NCBI GenBank assembly: GCA_963422655.1
Contig: OY730440.1
Location: forward strand, 2,108,001-2,172,000
Reading direction: 5' to 3'
Length of the DNA: 64,000 nucleotides
From: CATQHS01 sp963422655
GTDB taxonomy: Bacteria; Actinomycetota; Acidimicrobiia; Acidimicrobiales; Aldehydirespiratoraceae
Shown here: one piece after another, positions 50,988 through 60,372 of the stretch
Numbering within the stretch: position 1 is the stretch's first letter
How the letters are laid out: each line of letters opens with the position of its first letter
Notes under the pieces: model-generated
Seen by the model: only the letters and a program-made list of their open reading frames with translations
The model's database searches: none
Told to the model about the DNA's origin: nothing
Made by a program: the position numbers and the translations under genes

Positions 50988-52299
50988 CTAAGTTTTATAG
51001 CCCTGCCACCAAGGATCAGTTCCAGAGTCGCTGGCCAGATCAGGCCCCCACAAGCCTGCTACCGGCACGGCTTCGATGCCACGCTCCAACCCGAACCGGT
51101 GACGGCCGCTGTGGAAAAGGACGCCGCCCTCGAACCGATCTCTCGCCACCTCGTCCCGGAACCAGATCAGATGGCGAGCATCGGCCCGGCCGGGAGCGCC
51201 CCCGGCCTTGATCTCGAATCCGATGAGTCTCTGACCTCGTTGGACTACTACGTCGATCTCATGGTCACCGTTAGCGGTGCGTAGATGGTAAAGCCGCGTG
51301 TTCTCGGATGCCTCGGCCTCGACCCGAAGCTGTGTGGTGACGAACGAATCGAAGAAACGGCCCCGCAGGTCGCTGTCCCGCAGAACATCGTCAACAGTGA
51401 GTTCGGCGGCGGCGGCGGCCAGGCCGACATCGGTGAAATGACGTTTGACCCGTTCGGTGACCAGGCGCTTTCGGGGCTTACCGGCCCAAAGGCGGAAGCT
51501 CATCTACAAGTCCCATGGCAACCAGTGCGTTCAGGTAACTGTCGGCGGTCCGGCGGTCGATGCCGACGGGCTTGGCGATGGTTGACTGCGGGACAACGCC
51601 CGCAGTGTTGAGTGCGTACGATCGCAGGTACGAGCGAAATTTTCTCGGGTCCTTCCTGCGACCGGTCGGGGGATCGAACGTGCGCAGATCCCGGCTCGCG
51701 ACCGCGTCGATGTACGAGCGAAGCCGACGTCTCCGCTCCCGCTCGGATTCGATAGCCACCACGTCGGGTAATCCGCTGGACAAAGCCTTTTCGAGGTAGT
51801 CACGCAAGTTGGGAGGATGCTCGGGAACACTGAACCTTGCTTTCTTGTCGTCCCAACGATCGAACAACGCCACTGCCGAAGCTGAGCCGAAACGCTCCCG
51901 ACCAACCAGACCCCACAGGTGCAACTGCACCAGTCGGCCGGTGCCGGGCCACGGGTCGGCGAGCAGATCGTTACGGGCTGAACCGGTGATGACGAATGGA
52001 CCGGTTCTGATCCCGTCGTCGATAGCGCGTTTTACTGCCCGAAGGATTTCAGGGAAGAGCTGCCACTCGTCGATCAGCAGCGGGTATTCACCGAGTGCTA
52101 TTGCCCCCATCGGGTCGACTTCGACAACGTTGCGGTCGCCCGGGTCGTCGAGACGGAGCTGTGACCGGGCCATCTCACCTCCTGTCCTCGTCTTGCCCAC
52201 TCCTCGAGGACCGGTGATGAGCACCCCCCGATGTGCTTTCAGGACGTCTTTCAGAACACCATCGAGGATTCGTGGAATGTAAGGTGCGGGCTCGCTCAC
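50988..52299 (-). pseudogene. AAA_14/DUF4143 ATPase broken by a frameshift
   Basis: Two overlapping frames make one typical AAA_14-DUF4143 protein. The 5' part (51478-52299) has Walker A LITGPRGVGKT and Walker B YPLLIDEWQLFPEI, then FVITGSARND (sensor). The 3' part (50988-51503) is the DUF4143 domain with the nuclease-like NGDHEIDVVVQRGQRLIGFE. The junction is near 51480-51490, in CCTTTGGGCC, where the 5' frame reaches TAA after ELPPLGR and the other frame reads LWAGKPRKRL. It could be a sequencing error, a decayed gene or programmed frameshifting. It lies beside the AT-rich glycosyltransferase island. Confidence 0.72.
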
Positions 52300-52347
52300 A
52301 GGAATTCCTTGAAACTGTCACCCGACACGGCCATGACACCGCCTGGG

Positions 52348-52462
52348 CAGACTAGTTGATGTAGCTCCCGCAGACTAGTTGATGTAGCTCCCGCAGACTA
52401 GTTGATGTAGCTCCCGCAGACTAGTTGATGTAGCTCCCGCAGACTAGTTGATGTAGCTCCCG
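52348..52462. repeat. 23-nt tandem repeat, five perfect copies
   Basis: CAGACTAGTTGATGTAGCTCCCG is repeated five times without spacers at 52348, 52371, 52394, 52417 and 52440, upstream of the AAA_14 gene start and after the TauE stop. Each unit has the partial palindrome ACTAGT. It is not CRISPR. The 189-nt gap holds no gene. Confidence 0.93.
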
Positions 52463-52488
52463 CAGGTCGGCACCTGTAGGTACGGGCC

Positions 52489-53220
52489 TCAGAGGACGTG
52501 GCGGATGAAGATCGAGATGGCTGCAGTCACGGCGAAAGCTAGCACTGCTGGCCGGATGAAAGTCCGGTTCAGGTGGGGGGCGGTCATCGACGAGAGCCTG
52601 AAACCGAGCAAGGGGGCGGGCACCAGCAATGCTGCCAGTCCGATTTCGGTCGGTCCCAGCTCACCGATCAGGGCCAGGGCCGTGATCGAGATGACCGACC
52701 CGACCGCTTGGATAGCAGCCAACGACGATCGGATCTCGGCTGCGGAGCTTCGCTGGTAGGCCAGAGCGACGGGGGGTCCGCCGATACCCACCGAGGTCCC
52801 CATGAGTCCGGACACGATCCCGGCTCCGAAGACCGTGCCCGGGGTGGGGGTGATGGGTAGACCGGTGACACTGAGCCCGGTGGCCAGCAGCAGGGCGACC
52901 ACGAACAGCACCGCCAACCCCCGCTGGGTCAGCAGGGTGATCGCAACCGAACCCAACACCGTTCCTGGGATCCGCCCGAAGATGGCCCACACTGTCCCCC
53001 GGCTGTCGATGTCGCTGCGATCCCGTAGGACCATCAAAAGCGAGACCACCGCCCCTATGCACAGGAACGACCCGGGAATGAGCCGGGGGTCGACCAAGAC
53101 CAGCACCGGGGCCGCGATCAAGCCCAAGCCGAAACCCAACGACCCGTGGATGACGCCTCCGGTGAACAGGGCCAGCGCGGCGATGGCTATCCCCGCCAAC
53201 CCCACATCGAGGACTTCCAC
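52489..53220 (-). CDS. TauE/SafE family anion exporter
   Basis: This 243-residue membrane protein has about 7-8 helices. The GSLGFGLGLIAAPVLVLVDPR start and the second-half repeat (SGLMGTSVGIGGPPVALAYQ) are the paired motifs of TauE/SafE proteins, which move sulfonates, sulfite or other anions. It lies downstream of a P450 on the same strand with a 101-nt gap. Confidence 0.88.
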   Translation of the reverse strand: MEVLDVGLAGIAIAALALFTGGVIHGSLGFGLGLIAAPVLVLVDPRLIPGSFLCIGAVVSLLMVLRDRSDIDSRGTVWAIFGRIPGTVLGSVAITLLTQRGLAVLFVVALLLATGLSVTGLPITPTPGTVFGAGIVSGLMGTSVGIGGPPVALAYQRSSAAEIRSSLAAIQAVGSVISITALALIGELGPTEIGLAALLVPAPLLGFRLSSMTAPHLNRTFIRPAVLAFAVTAAISIFIRHVL

Positions 53221-53321
53221 CGAACTGTACGCCCCCCTGCCGATATCGAACTTCCCCGAGCCTACGGGCCTGGACTATCCGTCCGTCGACAGCGATGCGG
53301 TCAGCGGTAGTGATCGCAGCG

Positions 53322-54515
53322 TCAGTCGGCCTCGAACACCACAGGCAGGGCGGGTGGACCCCTGAAGGCATAACCCTTTATCTCGGGCGTCTCGGCGGTG
53401 GGATCGAACCGCAGGTCCTGCAACCGATCCAGCACGGCGTTTATCCCAACATCGAGCTCGAGGCGGGCCAAGTGCATACCCAGGCACTGGTGGGCGCCGG
53501 TGCCGAAAGCCATGTGGGGCTTGGGTTCGCGGTCGAGATCCCAACGCTGCGGGTCGTCCCAGCGGCTCTCGTCGCGCGACGCCGACCCGCTGAGCACCGT
53601 CACGTTCGAACCGGCCGGCACCGGGCATCCGGAGATCTCGGTGTCGACGGTGGCGACCCGGGCCACCATGGTGACCGAGGTCTCCCAGCGCAAGGTCTCC
53701 TCGATCACGGCAGGGACCAGCGAACGGTCGGCTCGGACCCGCTCCAGCGCCGAGGGCCGGGCCAACAGGGCCAGCAGAGCTGACCCGAAGGCTCGATAGG
53801 TGGTCTCGGCTCCGGCTGGCAACAGCAGGCGTAAAAAGCCGTAGGTCTTCTCGTCGGTGAGGCGGGTCCCGTCGATCTCGGCTTCGACCAGCTCCGATAT
53901 CAGGTCACCGGTGGGCTCGGCCCGGCGAGCCTCGACCAAGGGTTCGAGATAGTCCCGCATGGCCTGAGATGCGGCCTTGCCGTCCTCAGGGTTCAGCGGC
54001 CCGTAGTTGATGCGCATGGCCCAATCGTTGAATCGTTCATGATCCTCGGTTGGTACACCCACGATCCCGCAGATGACCTGAACCGGGAACTTGGCTGTGA
54101 GCTGGGTGACGAGGTCGGCCCGACCGGCCGGGGCGATATCGTTGAGAAGGCTGTCCACGACAGGTTGTATCAACTCGGCCCGCCAGCGCTCCAGGGTCGA
54201 GCGACGGAAGGCATGAGCCACCAGGTTGCGGTACCGGCGGTGCTCGTCGCCGTCGAGGCCGAGCATCAGTTCCCCCATGTAAGGGCCCATGGTCTCGCTG
54301 TTGATCGACGAAGAGAAAGTGCGCCAATCCCGCAGCACCCGGTCGGCATCGGCCCAAGTCGTGGTCATGAAGGCCGATCCCGACGTCCAGCCGCTGCCGA
54401 GCTCGATTACCGGGCAGTGGCTTCGGGCATGGGCCCAGGTGGGGTAGGGCTGGGCGTCGTCCCAGTCTTCATATGAGGGCTGCGAGTAGTCCATGTCGGC
54501 CTCTCTGGTGTTCAT
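53322..54515 (-). CDS. Cytochrome P450
   Basis: A 397-residue class I bacterial P450. The I-helix motif is LLPAGAETTYRAF near residue 236, the ExxR is in EETLRWETS near 277, and the haem loop is AFGTGAHQCLGMHLARLE with the Cys ligand near 344. Electron partners (ferredoxin and reductase) are not encoded nearby. It is 4 nt downstream of the CoA transferase, so it is likely co-transcribed with it. The substrate is unknown. Confidence 0.93.
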   Translation of the reverse strand: MNTREADMDYSQPSYEDWDDAQPYPTWAHARSHCPVIELGSGWTSGSAFMTTTWADADRVLRDWRTFSSSINSETMGPYMGELMLGLDGDEHRRYRNLVAHAFRRSTLERWRAELIQPVVDSLLNDIAPAGRADLVTQLTAKFPVQVICGIVGVPTEDHERFNDWAMRINYGPLNPEDGKAASQAMRDYLEPLVEARRAEPTGDLISELVEAEIDGTRLTDEKTYGFLRLLLPAGAETTYRAFGSALLALLARPSALERVRADRSLVPAVIEETLRWETSVTMVARVATVDTEISGCPVPAGSNVTVLSGSASRDESRWDDPQRWDLDREPKPHMAFGTGAHQCLGMHLARLELDVGINAVLDRLQDLRFDPTAETPEIKGYAFRGPPALPVVFEAD

Positions 54516-54519
54516 CGGC

Positions 54520-55740
54520 TCACAAGATGGCGCCGCTCGACTTCATGGTGGCTATGTCGTCCCAGTCGATTCCCAACTCGGCCAGCACCAGCTCGGTGTG
54601 CTCGCCCAGCTCAGGGGCCCGGGTGACCTCGACGGGGGTTTCGTCGAACTGGGCCGGGTTGGCCACCAACTGGACCGGCTCCCCGGTCGAGCTCTCCATG
54701 GTGGGGAGGTAGCCGTTGGCCACCACTTGGGGATCGGCGTAGATCTCGGCCAGGGTCTGGAACGGGGTCCACACTCCCTCGAAGGTAGCGAGCCGCTCCT
54801 TCCACTCTTCGAGCGTCCGTTGGGCGAAAGCCTCGTCGATGATGTCGATGCACTCCGGGCCGTTGCGAGCCCGGGCCGCCGAGTCCTTGAAACGGTCGTC
54901 GGTCACCAGCCCGGGCCGTTCGAGCCGGGCCGCGAAATCTTCCCAGTACCGGTCGCTCTGGAGAAGGATGAGGCTGATGTAACGGTCGTCGCTGGTCTTG
55001 AACACCCCTACTCCCGGATTGGGGGACAGGCGGCGGTTCCCCCGGGGCAGCGAAGTGAGACCGAACAGCTTCGAAGCCACCACCAGTGGTGAGATCTGCC
55101 ACAGGGCGGTTGCGAGCAGGGAGACGTCGATCACGCTGGGAGCCCCGGTGCGGTCCCGTTTCAACAGCGCAGCGGCGATGGCTCCAGCCAGGGCCATACC
55201 ACCCATCACGTCCCCGAAGGCAGGCGAGGGTTGAGCCTGAGGCCAGCCGGTGGATTCGGGCGCGAATACCGAGCCCACCCCGCCCCGGGCCCAGTAGGAG
55301 GCTCCGTCGAAGCCACCCTTGTCGGCGTCGGGGCCGGTCGGTCCCTGCCCTGATCCTCGGGCGATGACGATGGCCGGGTTGCGGGCTGTTATGTCGTCGG
55401 TGTCGATCCGCAGGCGGCGCCGGACCGGTTCCAAGAAGTTGGTCAGGAACACGTCGGCCGTCTCGACGAGCTTCATCAGCGCTTCGTGACCGTCGGGGTG
55501 GGCGACATCGAGGGCTACCGACCGCTTGCCCCGGTTCGGTTGCTCGATCATGAAGTTCACGCCGAGGGCGTCACCGCCCACCAAGCCCGAGGTGATCAGA
55601 CCCCGCTGAGGATCGCCCCCGGCCGGGTTCTCGATCTTGATGACGTCCGCGCCCCAGTCGACCAGCACCGACCCCCCTGAAGGAACGAACATCCAGGTGG
55701 CCATCTCGATGACTCGGATGCCGTCCAGCGGTCCCGGCAT
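54520..55740 (-). CDS. CaiB/BaiF type III CoA-transferase
   Basis: The 406-residue enzyme has GIRVIEMATWMFVPSGGSVL and the conserved GADVIKIENPAGGDPQRG, then GFDGASYWARGG. Asp in the region of PSPAFGDVMGGMALAG near 174 is the usual acyl-carrying residue of family III. It moves CoA between carboxylates. I chose ATG 55740 because an upstream ATG (55794) would overlap the amidohydrolase stop. It shares an operon with the P450 and amidohydrolase. Confidence 0.9.
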   Translation of the reverse strand: MPGPLDGIRVIEMATWMFVPSGGSVLVDWGADVIKIENPAGGDPQRGLITSGLVGGDALGVNFMIEQPNRGKRSVALDVAHPDGHEALMKLVETADVFLTNFLEPVRRRLRIDTDDITARNPAIVIARGSGQGPTGPDADKGGFDGASYWARGGVGSVFAPESTGWPQAQPSPAFGDVMGGMALAGAIAAALLKRDRTGAPSVIDVSLLATALWQISPLVVASKLFGLTSLPRGNRRLSPNPGVGVFKTSDDRYISLILLQSDRYWEDFAARLERPGLVTDDRFKDSAARARNGPECIDIIDEAFAQRTLEEWKERLATFEGVWTPFQTLAEIYADPQVVANGYLPTMESSTGEPVQLVANPAQFDETPVEVTRAPELGEHTELVLAELGIDWDDIATMKSSGAIL

Positions 55741-55762
55741 GGCTGGCTTCTCGTACTGGCGG

Positions 55763-56944
55763 TCAGACCGCCAGTAGCTCCTTGAGATTGCCACCCATGA
55801 TCTTGGCCATGTCGGCGTCGGAGAGCGACTCCGGCAGATCGTCGGCGAAGCTGAGCGGGTTGCCCAGCCCTTCCGGGTGGGGGTAGTCGGAGCCGAACAG
55901 GAGCCGGTCGGGGCTCATGATCTCGACCAAGCCTTCCAAGGCGTCCTCCCAGAACGGGTTGACATAGACGTTGCGCTGGAAGGCTTCGACGGGATGCTCG
56001 AGGAACTGGTGGGGCATCTTCTTGTAAGCCTCTTGCAGTTTCTCCACCAGCGGCTTCACCCAAGTGCCCCCGTTCTCGATGGTGGCGATACGCAGGTCGG
56101 GGAACCGGGTGAGGGCCCCGTGGCAGATCATGGCTGCCATCATGTCGGTGATGGCTCGGTTGTGCATGACCAGCAGGCGTAGCGGGGTGGGCTTGAACGG
56201 CAGGAACTCGGTCTTGCCCTCCCAGATCGAAACCAGGTCGGCGTAGCCCGAGTCCGAGGAGTGCATGCCCACCAGCACCCCGGCCTCTTGAATACGGGCC
56301 CAGAGTGGGTCGAACTCCGCCAAGCCCGGCGACCGGGGTCCCCGCAATCCCCAGGCCGGCGCCGGGCGGATGAGAATGCAGCGGGCCCCCCGCTCCAGAC
56401 ACCACTCCAGCTCCTCGACGGCTTTCTCGACGATGGGCAGGGTGACGATGGGGGTGGCGAAGATCCGGTCCCGGTAGTTGAAGGTCCACTCGTCGTATAT
56501 CCACTGGTTGAGGGAATGGACCACGGCATGGGTGAGGTCGGGGTCGTCGCGCATCCGCTCCTCGAGCAGGCTGGCCAGCGTGGGGAACATCAAGGCGCCG
56601 TCCAAGCCCAGTTCGTCGAGATGGGGGAGTCGGGCCTCGGCGTTGCGGGCCCATTCGGGGCAGCGGATCGGTTTGCCGAAGATCTCTCGGAGGTTCTTGC
56701 CCTCGGGGTTGCCGTGGCGGTAATAGTCCTCTTGGGCACCGGGCGGGGCCACCACCTCGAAGGTGGGGTTGGGGATGTACTCGGAGATCTGTCCCTTGAT
56801 GGCGATCTTGGTGCGGCCATTCACCTGCACATAGGTGATGGCGCCCTTGTACTGGGCCGGGAGGTATCGGGTAAAGGCGTCGGCGGTCTCGTACATGTGG
56901 TTGTCGGCGTCGAACACGGAAAAGTCGAAGGCATGGCCCGGCAT
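55763..56944 (-). CDS. Amidohydrolase family 2 (ACMSD-like)
   Basis: About 393 residues with the amidohydrolase-2 pattern: FDADNHMYETADAF at the start (the metal HxH is replaced by DADNH), LIRPAPAWG, a VGMHSSDSG strand and the catalytic Asp in LLFGSDYPHPEG near the end. ATG 56944 has GAGGTGAT just upstream and fits the family N-terminus; farther starts would add about 56 low-complexity residues. It is paralogous in fold to 34551-35645. Confidence 0.88.
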   Translation of the reverse strand: MPGHAFDFSVFDADNHMYETADAFTRYLPAQYKGAITYVQVNGRTKIAIKGQISEYIPNPTFEVVAPPGAQEDYYRHGNPEGKNLREIFGKPIRCPEWARNAEARLPHLDELGLDGALMFPTLASLLEERMRDDPDLTHAVVHSLNQWIYDEWTFNYRDRIFATPIVTLPIVEKAVEELEWCLERGARCILIRPAPAWGLRGPRSPGLAEFDPLWARIQEAGVLVGMHSSDSGYADLVSIWEGKTEFLPFKPTPLRLLVMHNRAITDMMAAMICHGALTRFPDLRIATIENGGTWVKPLVEKLQEAYKKMPHQFLEHPVEAFQRNVYVNPFWEDALEGLVEIMSPDRLLFGSDYPHPEGLGNPLSFADDLPESLSDADMAKIMGGNLKELLAV

Positions 56945-57019
56945 GAGGATCACCTCTCGAACGGTAAGGTTCGCCGGCCACTCTAATAGCCGGGGAGCGC
57001 TGCGTACTATGCTCAGGCG

Positions 57020-58678
57020 GTGGCGTCGTCGGGGTCCGGTGGATGCGAGCGCCGGTTCCGTCGGCCCCGGTACCCGTCCACTGCCGATCATTTCGTTCGT
57101 CATGTCGCGCACCAGTGGGGCGATCGGGATCTGGTGGTTCTCGGTGATCGGTGTCTGACCTACTCCGACATTGCCGCCGGTTCCGAGAAAATGGCTCGGG
57201 CTCTGCTGGCCGGTGGAGTGGGTCGAGGCAGTCGAGTGGCGCTACTGGCCCCCAACGGGCCGGAATGGGTCGTCGCTTGGCTGGCCGCAGCTCGTATCGG
57301 GGCGGTGGTGGTGCTGCTCAACACCTTCTACAAGGCCCGGGAACTGGGTCGGGCTCTTGCCCATTGCCGAGCGAAAGTGCTGCTGACTGCTGATCGGTAC
57401 TTGGGCCACGACTACGGGGCTCGACTTACCGAAGCCGTCCCCGGCTTGGTCGTCCAGACCCACCGGGCCATAACTGTCGACAGCCATCCGCAGTTGCGCA
57501 CCGTTTGGATGTGGTCCGAGGCGCCACCGGGCTGGGCCGGGTCGGTGGCCAGCCTGATGGAGGGGGCCCGTGAGGTGACCGGAACCGAGCTGGCCGAGAC
57601 GGCGGCTGCAGTGGCGCCGAGCGACCCGATGGTGGTCTTGTATTCCTCGGGCAGCGCCTCCGAACCCAAGGGCGTGATCCACTCCCACGCCACCGTGATC
57701 GGGCACCCGTTCAACCTGCTGGTGTTCCGAGATCTGGCCGCCGGTGATCGGCTCTACACACCGATGCCGCTGTTTTGGGTGGGGGGCCTGGCCTACACCC
57801 TGGTCAGCACCATGCACGCCGGCGCCGCGGTGGTCTTCGAGGAGCGGTTCGAGCCCGGCTCCACCCTCGAGCTCATCGAACGGGAACGGGTCACCCATGT
57901 CGTGGGCTGGCCCCACATCGCCAAGGCATTGCTGGCCCACCCGTCCTTTGCCGAGCGGGATCTGTCGTCGGTGCGAGGAGGCAGCTTCGACGAGCTTCTC
58001 CCCGAGCATCTACAGATGAGCGACCCTCGGCGCCGACCCACCTCGTTGGGTATGACCGAGTCGCTCGGACCCCATTCGATCGAACCCATGGGTGTCGAGC
58101 TACCCGAAGCCAAGGTGGGTTCTTTCGGGCGCAGCGTGCCGGGGATGCAGCATCGCATCGTCGATCCGTCCACCGGAGCCGACCTCGGGGCCGGGCAGAC
58201 CGGAGAGATCTGGATCCGGGGGTATTCGCTGATGCTGGGCTTGCTCGGACGCGAACGCGACGAGGTGTTCGAGCCCGGCGGCTGGTACCGGACCGGTGAC
58301 AGCGGCCACCTCGATGCCGACGGGCATCTTTATTTCGAGGGTCGGCTGGGCACGATCATCAAGTCGGCAGGCATGAACGTGGCCCCCCGTGAGGTGGAGC
58401 TGGTGATCGAGCAGCAGCCCGGGGTGATGCACGCCTTCGTGCTGGCCGTATCCGACGCCGATCGGGGTGAGACCGTGGCTGCCGCGGTGGTGGCCGAGCC
58501 GGGCGCGGGGATCGACCCGGACGACTTACGGGTTCGGCTCACAGCCGAGATGGCCAGCTACAAGGTCCCCCGCCACATAGCCGTATTCCCCTCGCCCCGG
58601 GACCTGCCCTGGCTCGAATCGGGCAAGATCGACCTTCGAGCCCTGGGCCGGATCCTGGCCGACCGGTTCGGTTCTTGA
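57020..58678 (+). CDS. AMP-forming acyl-CoA ligase
   Basis: A 552-residue ANL ligase. The A3 motif is degenerate (LYSSGSASEPKGVIHSH), A5 reads LGMTESLGPHS, and A7 WYRTGDSGHLDADG. The A8 and hinge region is RLGTIIKSAGMNVAPREVE, and A10 is LPWLESGKIDLRAL with the likely catalytic Lys. GTG 57020 has a weak ribosome site; an upstream TACTAT could be a -10 element for a short-leader transcript. It is divergent from the amidohydrolase. Confidence 0.9.
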   Translation: MASSGSGGCERRFRRPRYPSTADHFVRHVAHQWGDRDLVVLGDRCLTYSDIAAGSEKMARALLAGGVGRGSRVALLAPNGPEWVVAWLAAARIGAVVVLLNTFYKARELGRALAHCRAKVLLTADRYLGHDYGARLTEAVPGLVVQTHRAITVDSHPQLRTVWMWSEAPPGWAGSVASLMEGAREVTGTELAETAAAVAPSDPMVVLYSSGSASEPKGVIHSHATVIGHPFNLLVFRDLAAGDRLYTPMPLFWVGGLAYTLVSTMHAGAAVVFEERFEPGSTLELIERERVTHVVGWPHIAKALLAHPSFAERDLSSVRGGSFDELLPEHLQMSDPRRRPTSLGMTESLGPHSIEPMGVELPEAKVGSFGRSVPGMQHRIVDPSTGADLGAGQTGEIWIRGYSLMLGLLGRERDEVFEPGGWYRTGDSGHLDADGHLYFEGRLGTIIKSAGMNVAPREVELVIEQQPGVMHAFVLAVSDADRGETVAAAVVAEPGAGIDPDDLRVRLTAEMASYKVPRHIAVFPSPRDLPWLESGKIDLRALGRILADRFGS

Positions 58679-58722
58679 CTGCCCGGCCCCGATAGTGGAT
58701 CGAAACCGGAATCGAAACCCGC

Positions 58723-59886
58723 TCAACCCCGGGGCAGCCCCAGCAGCTTCTCGGCGATGATGGTGCGCTGGATCTCGTCGGTGCCGCCCGCGATCGAAGC
58801 CGATTTCGACCACAGCCACTGTCGCTGCCAGGTACCGGCCGCCAACTCACCGGTCGGGGCCGGCCACAACGGGGCTCGATCACCGACAACGGCGAGGGCC
58901 GCGGCTGAGAGGCGCCTGGTCGTGGTGGAGTGGATGAGTTTCACCACGCTGGATTCCGGACCGGGTTCCAGACCCCTTCCCAGCTTCGAGAGCGTCTTGT
59001 AGTTCTGGAGGCGCAGCAATCCGAGCCCCACATAGGCGTCTACGACCATGTCGGCGATGACCGGGTCGCTCAGAGCACCCGTCGATCCGGCGTCGAGCAG
59101 CAGTTCGTCGAGGTAGATCTCGTGCACCACCTGTTCCTTGAACGGGAAGCCGGTGCCCCGTTCGTGGGCCAGGGTGGTGCTGGCCACGGCCCATCCCTGA
59201 TGGTGCCCGCCCACGAGCTGGTCGGCGGGCACGAACACCTCTTCGAGGTCGACCTGGTTGAACTCGGACTCGCCGGTCATCTGGCGGAGCGGATGGATCT
59301 CGACCCCGGGCGCTTCCATGTCGATCACCATGCAGGAGATGCCACGGTGACGAGCTCGGTCAGGATCGGTGCGCACCAAGGCGAGACCCCACTTGGAGAA
59401 CTGGGCGTAGGATGTCCACACCTTCTGGCCCGAAACCAACCATCCACCTTCCACGGGCTCGGCCCGGGTTCGCAGCGAAGCCAGATCCGATCCGGCGTCG
59501 GGTTCGCTGAAGAGCTGGCACCAGATCTCTTCGGCATCGAGGATGAACGGTAGCCACCGGGCCTGCTGAGCCTCGGTTCCGTGGGCTAGCAGGGTGGGTC
59601 CGACCAGATTGATCCCCACCCGGTTGACGGGCTGGGGCGCGCCGGCCCGGGCGTACTCCATGTTGTAGAGCGCCATCTCGACCGGGGTCGCCCCTCGGCC
59701 CCCCACCGATACAGGCCAAGAGATAGCCACCATCCGGGCGACCGCCATGCTGGCCTGCCATCGGCGGCCCCAGGCCATCTGCTCATCCATGCTCAGGCCG
59801 GGGCCGGGTCGCTCGACGTTGCGGGCCAACCACGCCCGCACTTCCAGCGCGTACGCCCTCTCGGCATCCGACAGCGACAGATCCAT
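58723..59886 (-). CDS. Acyl-CoA dehydrogenase
   Basis: The 387-residue FAD enzyme has the CQLFSEPDAGSDLASLRTRA substrate/FAD motif near residue 120, GQKVWTSYAQ, and SIAGGTDEIQRTIIAEKLLG at the C-terminus. This is FadE-like. The catalytic Glu position is not certain from the sequence alone. It is convergent with the ligase and divergent from the SnoaL-like gene. Confidence 0.92.
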   Translation of the reverse strand: MDLSLSDAERAYALEVRAWLARNVERPGPGLSMDEQMAWGRRWQASMAVARMVAISWPVSVGGRGATPVEMALYNMEYARAGAPQPVNRVGINLVGPTLLAHGTEAQQARWLPFILDAEEIWCQLFSEPDAGSDLASLRTRAEPVEGGWLVSGQKVWTSYAQFSKWGLALVRTDPDRARHRGISCMVIDMEAPGVEIHPLRQMTGESEFNQVDLEEVFVPADQLVGGHHQGWAVASTTLAHERGTGFPFKEQVVHEIYLDELLLDAGSTGALSDPVIADMVVDAYVGLGLLRLQNYKTLSKLGRGLEPGPESSVVKLIHSTTTRRLSAAALAVVGDRAPLWPAPTGELAAGTWQRQWLWSKSASIAGGTDEIQRTIIAEKLLGLPRG

Positions 59887-59940
59887 GCCGGGCCGACCTT
59901 ACCGGCCGGGCTCCGGCCGTGGCTCGGTTACGCTCTGACC

Positions 59941-60354
59941 GTGACGAAGTTGGCCGACATAGCTGATATTCGCCGGGTTCTGGCTGCCTACTGCCAGAGC
60001 TTGGACGACGGCCGTTTCGACGACTGGATCGACCTGTTTACCGAAGACTGCGTGTTCGTGGTGATGGGAATGCGGGCCCGGGGCCGTCACGAGCTGCAGG
60101 CTCTGATCGAGCCCAACCAGACGGACGAGCTCAGAGGCAAGCACATGATCAGCGAGCCGCTGATCGACCTCGACCGCGACGTTGCTGCGGTAGCCACCGA
60201 CTTCATGTTCATCTCCAGAACCAACGAGGTTCTCCAGGCCGGCCGTTACCACGACACCGTCCGCCGTAACCCGGACGGCTGGCGCATCGCCGAACGCGAG
60301 ATCGTGTTCACCGGCGAGGATCGGGCGACGAGGATCGGACCGCTGAAGAGTTGA
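59941..60354 (+). CDS. SnoaL-like/NTF2-fold small protein
   Basis: This 137-residue protein has the NTF2-like pattern (RRVLAAYCQSLDDGRFDDWI, LFTEDCVFVV, and AGRYHDTVRRNPDGWRIAER), common for small dehydratases, isomerases and beta subunits of ring-hydroxylating oxygenases. No alpha subunit is nearby. GTG 59941 is the start. It precedes the acyl-CoA dehydrogenase by 18 nt. Confidence 0.82.
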   Translation: MTKLADIADIRRVLAAYCQSLDDGRFDDWIDLFTEDCVFVVMGMRARGRHELQALIEPNQTDELRGKHMISEPLIDLDRDVAAVATDFMFISRTNEVLQAGRYHDTVRRNPDGWRIAEREIVFTGEDRATRIGPLKS

Positions 60355-60372
60355 CGACCGAGGGGGATCCGG

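Noticed and set aside
52348..52462. 23-nt x5 array as a CRISPR
   Set aside because: Units are directly adjacent with no spacers, and there are no cas genes in the window.
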